32,000 bases of DNA from NCBI GenBank assembly GCA_000991575.1, contig LBRU01000010.1, positions 1 through 32,000 of the forward strand, in the 5' to 3' direction. Origin of the DNA: a candidate division TM6 bacterium GW2011_GWE2_36_25. GTDB lineage: Bacteria; Babelota; Babeliae; Babelales; UBA12409. Positions 14,494-21,658 of the stretch are shown one piece after another (position 1 is the stretch's first letter; each line of letters opens with the position of its first letter). The notes below the pieces were generated by a model. It did no database searches. It worked only from the letters and a program-made list of their open reading frames with translations, and was not told the origin of the DNA. A program made the translations under genes and the position numbers.

Positions 14494-15276
14494 ATGAAAT
14501 TAAAAAGACTGTTTATTCTAACTTTAATTTTTACATCGTCGCCTATTTGTGCAATGATATCAGGTCAGAAATATCTCAAAAATCAACTTGAAAAATTACT
14601 TACACCAAAAAGACCCGAAAATGATCATAATTATGCCCTTTTATTTCTAGCTGCTGAATCTGGCGATATTGAATTGGCCGAAAATTGTTTCAGAGATGGC
14701 GTTAATGTTAATGATCACGACCAAGCAAACTGGACAAACCTAACCCCTTTAACGTGTGCCTCCGAAAATGATCATATTAAAATTGTAAAACTACTTATTG
14801 AACATGGTGCTCATGTTGATGGAGTTAAAAACAATGGCAATACAGCTTTAACACTGGCTTCAAGATTGGGTTACGCAACAATCGTCAATATACTTTTAAA
14901 ACATAATGCTGATATCACTATTCGTGATGAGTATGACTCATCGCCGTTAAAATATGTAACTAAATGGGACCGATTTGCAATTGCAGAACTACTTTTAAAA
15001 CACATCAATCATCTTTTAGATCAAACTGTTAATCCTGAAATATGTCACAAGTGGGATCTGTATATCTTAGATGCTCTAAATGGAATAAAAATCAGTCAGA
15101 TGTTTGACCACATAGAAACCATAAATGCATTTCGACTAATCCTTTGTCATGCCGATAAATTGCCCTTATCGATAAAAAAGTTCTACTCACTCTCTGCAAA
15201 AGAACTGGGAAAAAGGAGAACGGGTGAAGAAGCTTTTAAAGAAACTATTAAACATTTAAGAACGCACGCTTTCTAA
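14494..15276 (+). CDS. Secreted ankyrin-repeat protein C of a tandem trio
   Basis: The 260-residue product has a signal peptide (MKLKRLFILTLIFTSSPICA). Four ankyrin units follow (LLFLAAESGDIELAENCFRD; TPLTCASENDHIKIVKLLIE; TALTLASRLGYATIVNILLK; SPLKYVTKWDRFAIAELLLK), then the shared tail (LDQTVNPEICHKWDLYILDA; TINAFRLILCHADKLPLSIK; AFKETIKHLRTHAF). An AGGA site lies in the 6-nt gap after gene B. Its 3' end overlaps the convergent gene by 29 nt. Divergence in the middle and conservation at both ends point to gene duplication with changing binding surfaces. Confidence 0.88.
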   Translation: MKLKRLFILTLIFTSSPICAMISGQKYLKNQLEKLLTPKRPENDHNYALLFLAAESGDIELAENCFRDGVNVNDHDQANWTNLTPLTCASENDHIKIVKLLIEHGAHVDGVKNNGNTALTLASRLGYATIVNILLKHNADITIRDEYDSSPLKYVTKWDRFAIAELLLKHINHLLDQTVNPEICHKWDLYILDALNGIKISQMFDHIETINAFRLILCHADKLPLSIKKFYSLSAKELGKRRTGEEAFKETIKHLRTHAF

Positions 15277-15697
15277 TTTTCCTTTGACTAAGCTCTGATT
15301 TATCAGATTTTTTATCTTCTTGAGAACCACGCAATTGATGATAAAGCGCCAGCGCAAGCCATGTTAAACCTTTTTTAGCATAACGTACCCCTTTACCAGC
15401 GCCCGTTCCAACGGTAATACCAAGAGCTAAGCTCTTAATTTTGTCTGAATCATCATCATAACGAAGCCCTTCTTGTGCAAGAGCATAACGCACACCTGCA
15501 TAAGAACCGCCAGAAGTAGCAATACTCCAAACCAATGGCTCGCCCCACTCATCAGTTGAAACATTGGTCAAAAAACTGGTGGCCGCACCTACTGCAAAGC
15601 AACCCATTGTAGAATTAGTGCTCAATAAATTTTGATACCACATACTTTTGGCGTACCCAAAAAAACAGAGTAAAAATAACAAAAATAATCTTTTCAT
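15248..15697 (-). CDS. Small secreted protein with glycine-rich helical core
   Basis: The 149-residue product has a signal peptide (MKRLFLLFLLCFFGYAKS). Three Gly/Ala-rich helices follow (MGCFAVGAATSFLTNVS; WSIATSGGSYAGVRYALA; LALGITVGTGAGKGVRYAKK) with a charged Lys/Ser-rich end. The VGAATSFLTNV motif resembles VGAISFLANL in the protein at 15959-16297 and IGTFTNLG at 28751-29038, suggesting a dispersed family. Possible membrane-inserting helical hairpin in the periplasm or outer membrane. No known domain. It overlaps the convergent ankyrin gene by 29 nt. Confidence 0.75.
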   Translation of the reverse strand: MKRLFLLFLLCFFGYAKSMWYQNLLSTNSTMGCFAVGAATSFLTNVSTDEWGEPLVWSIATSGGSYAGVRYALAQEGLRYDDDSDKIKSLALGITVGTGAGKGVRYAKKGLTWLALALYHQLRGSQEDKKSDKSELSQRKIRKRAFLNV

Positions 15698-15737
15698 TGA
15701 ATCTCCAATAAAAACATCTCATTTAAAAGAAAACCAA

Positions 15738-15871
15738 TCCTTCGACTCGCTACGCTTCAGGACGAACGGCGAGGCTTCGCCGTACGCCATAAGGCAGGAC
15801 AATCGTCAAAGCTTCACCGCACAGGCAAAACGAACGACGAGGCTTCGCCATAGGCAGGACAAGCAGCGAGG
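15738..15871. repeat. TTCG-rich intergenic repeat (copy 2), with internal tandem
   Basis: It begins CCTTCGACTCGCTACGCTTC and AGGACGAACGG, the classic core of this repeat type. Two direct copies of CGAACG(G/A)CGAGGCTTCGCC...AGGCAGGAC follow. The GAGGCTTCGCC parts are themselves short palindromes. No convincing gene is inside. Confidence 0.7.
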
Positions 15872-15927
15872 AGAAATGTCTAATTTTCTTTTTTATGCTA
15901 ACACATTAGAAGTAAACATAATAAAAA

Positions 15928-15957
15928 AGGGCCGACTTTAAAATCAGCCCTAACTTT
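15928..15957. terminator. Bidirectional intrinsic terminator
   Basis: AGGGCCGACTTT and AAAATCAGCCCT form a long stem (15928-15951) with A-tract before and T-tract after. It lies just past the stop of the minus-strand gene at 15959, so it mainly serves that gene; six T follow in the minus direction. Confidence 0.75.
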
Positions 15958-15958
15958 T

Positions 15959-16297
15959 TTACCAATTATGCCAAATTTCTCGAGCTTTCCGTTTAATGCT
16001 TGCCCATTTATTATGAATGGGTTTTGTAATAATTTTAGCAGCTGCAGCCGAAGCAACATACACACCGGCATTCAATCCTACTGATGATTGACCACCTAAT
16101 AGACGATGAAGAAGAAAAATCGATGAAGAGACCAACATCGCGTAATAATTTGGCTGAACATACCGTTTATCCAAATTAGCCAAAAAGGAAATAGCCCCAA
16201 CATAAACAACTGGATGCTGCTTAAGCGCTTCAACAACTGGATGCGCTTTTGCTGCTGATGCCGTTAATAATAACGCGCCCAAAACGAGTTTTTTCAT
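15959..16297 (-). CDS. Small secreted or membrane-associated protein
   Basis: The 112-residue product has a signal peptide (MKKLVLGALLLTASAAKA), then helices YVGAISFLANL, YYAMLVSSSIFLLHRLL and GVYVASAAAAKIITKPI, and a basic C-terminus ending in Trp. An AGGGGG ribosome site and a good promoter (16357-16384) precede it; it shares a divergent control region with the FKBP lipoprotein gene. It resembles the 15248-15697 product in layout. No known family. Confidence 0.75.
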   Translation of the reverse strand: MKKLVLGALLLTASAAKAHPVVEALKQHPVVYVGAISFLANLDKRYVQPNYYAMLVSSSIFLLHRLLGGQSSVGLNAGVYVASAAAAKIITKPIHNKWASIKRKAREIWHNW

Positions 16298-16329
16298 AAT
16301 GCCCCCTAAAAATAACCACCACTAAAAAG

Positions 16330-16358
16330 TTATGTACACTATTAACTTATGCTATAAT
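16330..16358 (+). promoter_or_regulatory. Promoter of the FKBP lipoprotein gene
   Basis: TTATGT (16330-16335), a 17-nt spacer and TATAAT (16353-16358). It lies inside the longer open frame that begins at 16332, which supports the downstream start at 16437. Confidence 0.5.
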
Positions 16359-16384
16359 AATACCAAAATAGCAAAAAAAGTCAA
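16357..16384 (-). promoter_or_regulatory. Promoter of the small secreted protein gene, divergent
   Basis: On the minus strand TTGACT (16384-16379), a 16-nt T-rich spacer ending TTTTGG and TATTAT (16362-16357). The -10 abuts the plus-strand -10, so the two promoters probably compete. Spacer and hexamers closely match the small-RNA promoter at 2393-2420. Confidence 0.65.
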
Positions 16385-16436
16385 TCAAAAAGCAAAGACT
16401 AAAACATTGTCTCAATCGTCATTTTGGAGCAAGTCA

Positions 16437-16907
16437 ATGAACAAAAAAATTTTATTACTCCTCCTGATAGCCCTGGTAGGATGCCAAAAAAAACCTCAAA
16501 CACCCAAAAAATTAAAAACCGCAAACCCTAAAAAAGAAGAAAAAAAGGCTCCAATTCTCCCAATGGGGCTCAAAACACAAATTCTTCAACCGGCACCCAA
16601 TGGTGCCCTCAGACCTGAAATTGGAAATACAGTCACCGTTCATTACATAGGTTATATTATGAAAGAAGATGGAACACCTGGGAGACAGATCGATAGCAGC
16701 CTGGAACGCAACGCACCATTAGACTTTATCGTTGGATTAGAACAAGTAATCAAAGGTTTTGAAGAGGGGGTCAAACAGATGCGCGTTGGCGAAAAAAGGC
16801 ATTTATTTATTGATTCTGAGCTTGGATATGGTAAAAAAGGGGTGGGACTTTTCATACCACCCGATTCAAATCTCATTTTTGATGTAGAACTTCTTAACGT
16901 GCGATAA
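16437..16907 (+). CDS. FKBP-type peptidyl-prolyl cis-trans isomerase lipoprotein
   Basis: The start at 16437 is supported by GGAG 8 nt upstream and by a promoter inside the longer frame. The 156-residue product has a lipoprotein signal (LLLLLIALVGC; lipid-modified Cys at 16), then a Lys/Pro-rich linker (~18-48) and a single FKBP domain. The domain shows VTVHYIGYIMKEDG, IDSSLERNAPLDFIVG, VIKGFEEGVKQMRVGEKR, LGYGKKG and LIFDVELLNV. The normal Ala-Tyr-Gly motif is GYGKKG here. It catalyses proline isomerisation and probably assists folding of exported proteins from the periplasmic face of a membrane. Confidence 0.92.
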   Translation: MNKKILLLLLIALVGCQKKPQTPKKLKTANPKKEEKKAPILPMGLKTQILQPAPNGALRPEIGNTVTVHYIGYIMKEDGTPGRQIDSSLERNAPLDFIVGLEQVIKGFEEGVKQMRVGEKRHLFIDSELGYGKKGVGLFIPPDSNLIFDVELLNVR

Positions 16908-16952
16908 AAGTAATCTACCACCGACCTTGTCGGTAGTTTCGTTCTAAACAAC

Positions 16953-16977
16953 AAAGGGGCCCGTGGCCCCTTTTGCT
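16953..16977. terminator. Bidirectional terminator between FKBP and EF-G-like genes
   Basis: GGGGCC (16956-16961) pairs with GGCCCC (16965-16970) around CGT, flanked by AAA and TTTTGCTTTT. A second hairpin just before it (ACCGAC 16920-16925 with GTCGGT 16929-16934) is followed by a weak T-run. Together they separate two convergent genes. Confidence 0.8.
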
Positions 16978-16982
16978 TTTAT

Positions 16983-19067
16983 CTACTCTTCGTCATCTTT
17001 TTCTTTTTTATGTAATTCAACAATCTTTTGCTCTAATTCATGCGGCATTTCCGCATAATGATCAAAACGTTCAATATGAATACCACGACCACCTACCAGC
17101 GAACGCAAGGTTGTTGAATAACGATAAAGTTCCGCTTGAGGAACTTGAGCTTTAATAATGGTATATTTACCCTCAGTTTCCATTCCTAAAACTCTTCCCC
17201 GCCGGCCAGAAACATCACTCATAATATTTCCCGTAAATTCATCCGGAACTTTTACTTCAAGATTCATGATCGGTTCTAATAAACAGGGTTTGGCTTGCAT
17301 AATTGCTTCTCTAAATGCAAATTTACCTGCAATCTGAAAAGCAATATCTTTTGAGTCGACTGGATGTTGTTTGCCATCATAAAAATCAACTTTGACCCCA
17401 ACGACACGGTATCCCGCAAGAACACCTTTTTCTACTGCTGCTTTTACCCCTTTTTCGACCGAAGGAACAAAAACACGGTCAACGTTTTGACCGACTAATG
17501 ATTGCGTAAATTCAACTTCTTCATCATGACTCTTTGGCTCAACGCGCATCCAAACCTCAGCAAATTGGCCCGCTCCGCCACTCTGCTTTTTATGACGATA
17601 TTTTGCATCACCTGCGCTCTTGATTGTTTCACGATAAGGAATGCGTGGTGCAAACGTTTCTATTTCTAAACCAAAACGATGTCTTAATTTGCTTACACAT
17701 GTTTCTAAATGCAACTCTCCTTGTCCCGCAATAAGCATTTGATGAAGCTCTGGATCAACTTTAAATTCAAAAGTAGGATCTTCTTCTTTTAAGGTAGCTA
17801 AACCAACTGAAAGTTTTTCTTCATCACCTTTTGATTTGGATCGAATACCAACGCGAATATTTGGATGAGGATAAGCGATGGCAGGAATCATCAAAATCTT
17901 CTGCTCATTGCACAGAGTATTATTCGTATGAGTATCACGTAGTTTTGCCACCGCACCAATGTCACCCGCATGTAAAACATCAAGTTGATCGCGATTCTTT
18001 CCATTAATTGAAAAAAGTTGTCCAACACGCTCAGTAGCTCGTCGTGCAGCATTGTATAAATTTAATCCCGGTTTTACATCACCTGAAAAAACTTTAAAAA
18101 ATGATAGACCACCTGAACGTGACTCGCTGACCGTTTTAAAAATAAACAAAGAAGGATCTGCTCCATGAACAGCAACTTCAACTTCAGCATTGTGTACGTC
18201 AAGAGCCTTAATAAACGGTCGATCCAGCGGTGAAGATCCGTATAAAGCGACAAAATCCATTACCTGTGCAACACCAATATTTTTATCTCCAGCAGTCACA
18301 CATAATGGAATAACTGATTGATTTTGAAATGCTTTATGTAAACCTTTACGCATTTCATCATCAGAAAGAGCCCCTTCGGCAAAAAATTTCTCAAGGAGTG
18401 TATCATCAGATTCTGCAACAGCTTCCGCTAATGCATTATGTAAAGTCTGCGCTTTATCGCGCCATTCACCTGAAGCTTCAGAAACATCGAAGTGTCCCGA
18501 TTCATCAGTCTTATACGTTATAATTTTTTTATTAACGACATCTAAAATCTTATTAAAGGTTGATCCTGTATTTACAGGAAGCATTATCGGAAAAATATTA
18601 GTTCCAAATCTTCCTTTAATCTGATCAACTAAATGATCAAATTTTACGTTATCTTTATCTAATGCATTTACAATAAAAAGCTTGGGAATATCATAGTGTG
18701 TTGCGTAATCCCATGTATTTTCAGTGCCAAGCTCAATGCCATGTTCCGCATGAATAACAATAACAGCCAAATCAGCAACACGTAAAGCACCTAACGCTTC
18801 TCCAATAAAATCAGAATAACCAGGCGCATCAACAATATTAATTTTTTTATCTTTCCACTCAGCATGCAGTAATGAAGCATAAATTGAATGTTGATGCTCT
18901 TGCTCATCTTCATGGTAATCAGAAAAGGTATTTTTGCTTGCAATATGCCCAAGGCGCGTAACGATACCGCTGCAGGCAAGCATGGACTCAGCTATCATGG
19001 TTTTACCCGTTGCGCCATGCCCAACCAGAGCAATATTCCTTATATCCGCAGATTGATACTCTTTCAT
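16983..19067 (-). CDS. Elongation factor G-like GTPase
   Basis: The start is set at the ATG at 19067: the 44 residues before it in the longer frame are unlike EF-G, and AAAGGG lies upstream. The 694-residue product has the full EF-G plan. The G domain carries P-loop GHGATGKT (residues 16-23), DAPGYSDF and NALDKD; domain II, domain III (around AGQGELHLETC), domain IV (QSGGAGQFAEVWMRVEP) and domain V (VSGRRGRVLGME) follow. The G motifs differ from canonical EF-G (AHIDAGKT, DTPGHVDF, NKMD) and fit the EF-G-like (EF-G II) subfamily. Members bind the ribosome, but whether this one drives translocation, recycling or a stress role is not visible. A canonical fusA probably exists elsewhere. Confidence 0.88.
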   Translation of the reverse strand: MKEYQSADIRNIALVGHGATGKTMIAESMLACSGIVTRLGHIASKNTFSDYHEDEQEHQHSIYASLLHAEWKDKKINIVDAPGYSDFIGEALGALRVADLAVIVIHAEHGIELGTENTWDYATHYDIPKLFIVNALDKDNVKFDHLVDQIKGRFGTNIFPIMLPVNTGSTFNKILDVVNKKIITYKTDESGHFDVSEASGEWRDKAQTLHNALAEAVAESDDTLLEKFFAEGALSDDEMRKGLHKAFQNQSVIPLCVTAGDKNIGVAQVMDFVALYGSSPLDRPFIKALDVHNAEVEVAVHGADPSLFIFKTVSESRSGGLSFFKVFSGDVKPGLNLYNAARRATERVGQLFSINGKNRDQLDVLHAGDIGAVAKLRDTHTNNTLCNEQKILMIPAIAYPHPNIRVGIRSKSKGDEEKLSVGLATLKEEDPTFEFKVDPELHQMLIAGQGELHLETCVSKLRHRFGLEIETFAPRIPYRETIKSAGDAKYRHKKQSGGAGQFAEVWMRVEPKSHDEEVEFTQSLVGQNVDRVFVPSVEKGVKAAVEKGVLAGYRVVGVKVDFYDGKQHPVDSKDIAFQIAGKFAFREAIMQAKPCLLEPIMNLEVKVPDEFTGNIMSDVSGRRGRVLGMETEGKYTIIKAQVPQAELYRYSTTLRSLVGGRGIHIERFDHYAEMPHELEQKIVELHKKEKDDEE

Positions 19068-19170
19068 CCCGAAGCCCTTTCTTTTCAATAATCTTTCAAA
19101 GAACTGAAATACAAAAAGTTTTATAAGTCTTAACAAGGATGAGATAAAAGCGCAACCGCCAACATAAAAT

Positions 19171-20205
19171 TTACAGGTAAAGAATAACCGTCCATGCAAT
19201 GATCAAAATGACATGAAATAATACAATGATAAAACCACGATATTTTTCTAGTCGTTGCAAAAATACTGATCCAATTAAAAAGACCATAAAATTGAGTGTC
19301 AAAATGAGATTAAACATATGATCACTCAACATAAAATATGAAACAGATGGCGACAAATTTTCAATAACAAAACGATATGAAACGAGCGCTGTGATTGTCG
19401 CTGCAGCAACGGAAAGAATCGTTGAATAATATTTTTTAGGATCAAGCCCCAATGTAAAAATACTGATAAAAAATATAACTAAGAGCGGCAAAAATATGAG
19501 AAAAAGCGTTCGAATACTCGTTCCAATAAAATCCATTGCAAAAACAATACGGGGAAACGCAATCTTTTTCTGCACATCTTTTTTACTTAATGATAACGAT
19601 TTAAAACCCGAATGCACCTCATTCGAAAAATTTTTCCATCCAGCGGTAAACAACGTATCTGAAATAATAAAAGTTGCGGGAGAGATATTAAAAAGTGCTT
19701 TATCGGCTGAAATTGATAAATTATTTAACGTTAAATAAATACGATGGCTATTAATCGGAAAATAATGATAATCAATATTTGATGGAAATTTAACCTGAAC
19801 ATCGTAACCAACAAATGTGCGCCCATGGGCAGCGGTACGATAAGGCTTCGATTTAAAAACAATTGATGCCTTTCCAAAAGAAAAACCATCAACCTCTTGC
19901 TCGGTAAATTTATCAGAATCATATTCGAACCAAAGGTACGAATCTACAAGAAACTCATTCTCAATAACATCAAATTTTAAAAAATTTCGCACATAAAAAC
20001 CAACATCAATAGAAGCTCTTTGTATGGCTCCGATCACTTCAACTTTATTAAAGGTGGGCATCGGATCCACAACCTTAAATTGAAGCATCCGATAATATGA
20101 CAAAAATAATAATAAAGAAAATGTGCAAACCATCAGAAATAATTGATAGCCTGGACGAACAAAGTTGCTGATATGCAAAATACTTTTTCTAATTTCCTGA
20201 TCCAT
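19171..20205 (-). CDS. Pentameric ligand-gated ion channel homologue with extra N-terminal membrane anchor
   Basis: The ATG at 20205 with AAAGG 7 nt upstream is preferred to a TTG one codon earlier. The 344-residue product has an N-terminal hydrophobic helix (~21-37), then a beta-rich extracellular-type domain (~55-225) with VGFYVRNFLKFDVIENEFLV and YHYFPINSHRIYLTL. These recall the pLGIC ligand-binding domain and its FP-[FI]-[DN]-S turn. Four C-terminal helices follow: M1 ~231-252; M2 ~262-282 (STILSVAAATITALVSYRFV); M3 ~294-315; M4 ~324-343. The M2-M3 linker NLSPSVSYFMLSD matches the family's LP-x-x-SY/PY signature, as in GLIC. The two Cys-loop cysteines are absent, as in prokaryotic members. 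A fifth helix at the N-terminus is unusual. Function as a cation or anion channel is inferred. Confidence 0.75.
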   Translation of the reverse strand: MDQEIRKSILHISNFVRPGYQLFLMVCTFSLLLFLSYYRMLQFKVVDPMPTFNKVEVIGAIQRASIDVGFYVRNFLKFDVIENEFLVDSYLWFEYDSDKFTEQEVDGFSFGKASIVFKSKPYRTAAHGRTFVGYDVQVKFPSNIDYHYFPINSHRIYLTLNNLSISADKALFNISPATFIISDTLFTAGWKNFSNEVHSGFKSLSLSKKDVQKKIAFPRIVFAMDFIGTSIRTLFLIFLPLLVIFFISIFTLGLDPKKYYSTILSVAAATITALVSYRFVIENLSPSVSYFMLSDHMFNLILTLNFMVFLIGSVFLQRLEKYRGFIIVLFHVILIIAWTVILYL

Positions 20206-20290
20206 CAAAAACCTTTCTTGGTATTAACTAGAACTAACAACAAAAAAAAGGATTGACAAGAATATTGAATTTTAAATAATTTTATATTTT

Positions 20291-21574
20291 TTATGGATTA
20301 AGTCTTTTTACATCACGAGGAAAAAGTGTTGCTTCTTTGATGCTTCCCAAATTGAGAATTAATTGAACAATGCGCTCTGATCCTAATCCCCAGCCGCCAT
20401 GTGGCGCCATCGCATATTTAAAGGTATCGAGATAAAACTCAAGACCTTTGGTTGTCATTCCTTTTGCTTCAATATTCTTCAATAATTGGTCATAGGTGTG
20501 AATACGCTGGCCACCCGATGAGATCTCTACTCCTTTATAAAGCAAGTCGAAACTGAGCGTTTCTTGTGGGTTGGCTGGATCAGGCATCGTGTAAAAAGGT
20601 TTTGCACTCCATGGATAATGCGTTATAAAAATAAAATCTGACTGATATTCTTCTTGAGCAAAACGACACGCAAGACGTTCACCTTCAGGATCAATATCAT
20701 TTTCATCAGGATTATTGTACTTGTAGCGTTTGCGCAAAATATCAAGAACTTCACTTAATTTCAAACAAGGAATCTTTTCAGGAACATCATTAATTGTTGT
20801 TTTGTAAACCTCTAAATATTCAGCCCCTTCACTGCGCATTCCTTCAAAAACTTTCTTGATAATTTTATTGAGCATATGAATGACATCATAAAATGAGTCA
20901 ATCATCCCCATCTCAGCATCAAGACTGATATATTCATTAATATGACGTGTCGTAAAATGAGGCTCTGCTCTAAAAACAGGGCCTACCTCAAAAACACGTT
21001 CAAATGCACCCGTTAAAATCTGTTTATATAGTTGCGGGCTCTGCGCGAGAAAGGCATCACGTTCAAAATATTTTAATTTGAAAAAGTTTGCACCACCTTC
21101 TGATGCTGCTTCCAAAATTTTAGGCGTTTTGACTTCAACAAACCCCTCTTCACGCATCACTGATTCATAATATTTTAATAAGAGATCATAAAGTTTAAAA
21201 ATTGCGACAATCTTAGGATGTCGCACCGCTAACGTTCGCTGATCGAGCAACGTCGCCAACTGTAAATTCAATTCTTTTTTGGTGATATCAAAAGGCCATT
21301 CATCAACACTCGTTGCAATAACCTCACACGTGGTTCCATGAATTTCAACGCCACTCTTTGCGCGCTCCTCTTTGATAACTTTGCCACTGACCGCAACAAT
21401 ATCACCCGCACGTACATTTGCTGCATCATTCAAAACAACCTGAACGGTGCCAGTGTAATCACGCACTTGAATAAAGGTAATAGGGCCCAGTTGACGACTA
21501 CTTAAAATACGTCCCTTGATAAGGACAGCTTGGTCGATATAATTTTTTATATCCGCAATAAGTGTACGTTCCAT
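20291..21574 (-). CDS. aspS: Aspartyl-tRNA synthetase, archaeal/eukaryotic-type (possibly non-discriminating)
   Basis: The 427-residue class IIb synthetase has an N-terminal OB-fold anticodon domain (VLIKGRILSSRQLGPITFIQ). Motif 2 is FEVGPVFRAEPHFTTRHINE and motif 3 is GGWGLGSERIVQLILNLGSI followed by LFPRDVKRLNP; the aspartate pocket includes AQSPQLYKQ. At this length, without the ~120-residue GAD insertion of bacterial AspRS (~590 residues), it is the archaeal-type AspS. Such enzymes are often non-discriminating and also load tRNA-Asn with Asp for GatCAB amidation; whether that holds here depends on presence of AsnRS and gatCAB elsewhere. Ligation takes place in the cytosol. The ribosome site is weak (AGAGAT). 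Confidence 0.93.
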   Translation of the reverse strand: MERTLIADIKNYIDQAVLIKGRILSSRQLGPITFIQVRDYTGTVQVVLNDAANVRAGDIVAVSGKVIKEERAKSGVEIHGTTCEVIATSVDEWPFDITKKELNLQLATLLDQRTLAVRHPKIVAIFKLYDLLLKYYESVMREEGFVEVKTPKILEAASEGGANFFKLKYFERDAFLAQSPQLYKQILTGAFERVFEVGPVFRAEPHFTTRHINEYISLDAEMGMIDSFYDVIHMLNKIIKKVFEGMRSEGAEYLEVYKTTINDVPEKIPCLKLSEVLDILRKRYKYNNPDENDIDPEGERLACRFAQEEYQSDFIFITHYPWSAKPFYTMPDPANPQETLSFDLLYKGVEISSGGQRIHTYDQLLKNIEAKGMTTKGLEFYLDTFKYAMAPHGGWGLGSERIVQLILNLGSIKEATLFPRDVKRLNP

Positions 21575-21658
21575 GGAAATCTCTCGTTTTAAAATTTATT
21601 TAAAGTATAAACGGAAATGAGTCTAATGAAAAGCAACGCAAAAGCCTCATAAAATTTT

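Noticed and set aside
19068-19199. N-terminal extension of the EF-G-like ORF to 19199
   Set aside because: The 44 extra residues are unlike any EF-G, overlap the channel gene and are not preceded by a ribosome site; the ATG at 19067 fits the family start.
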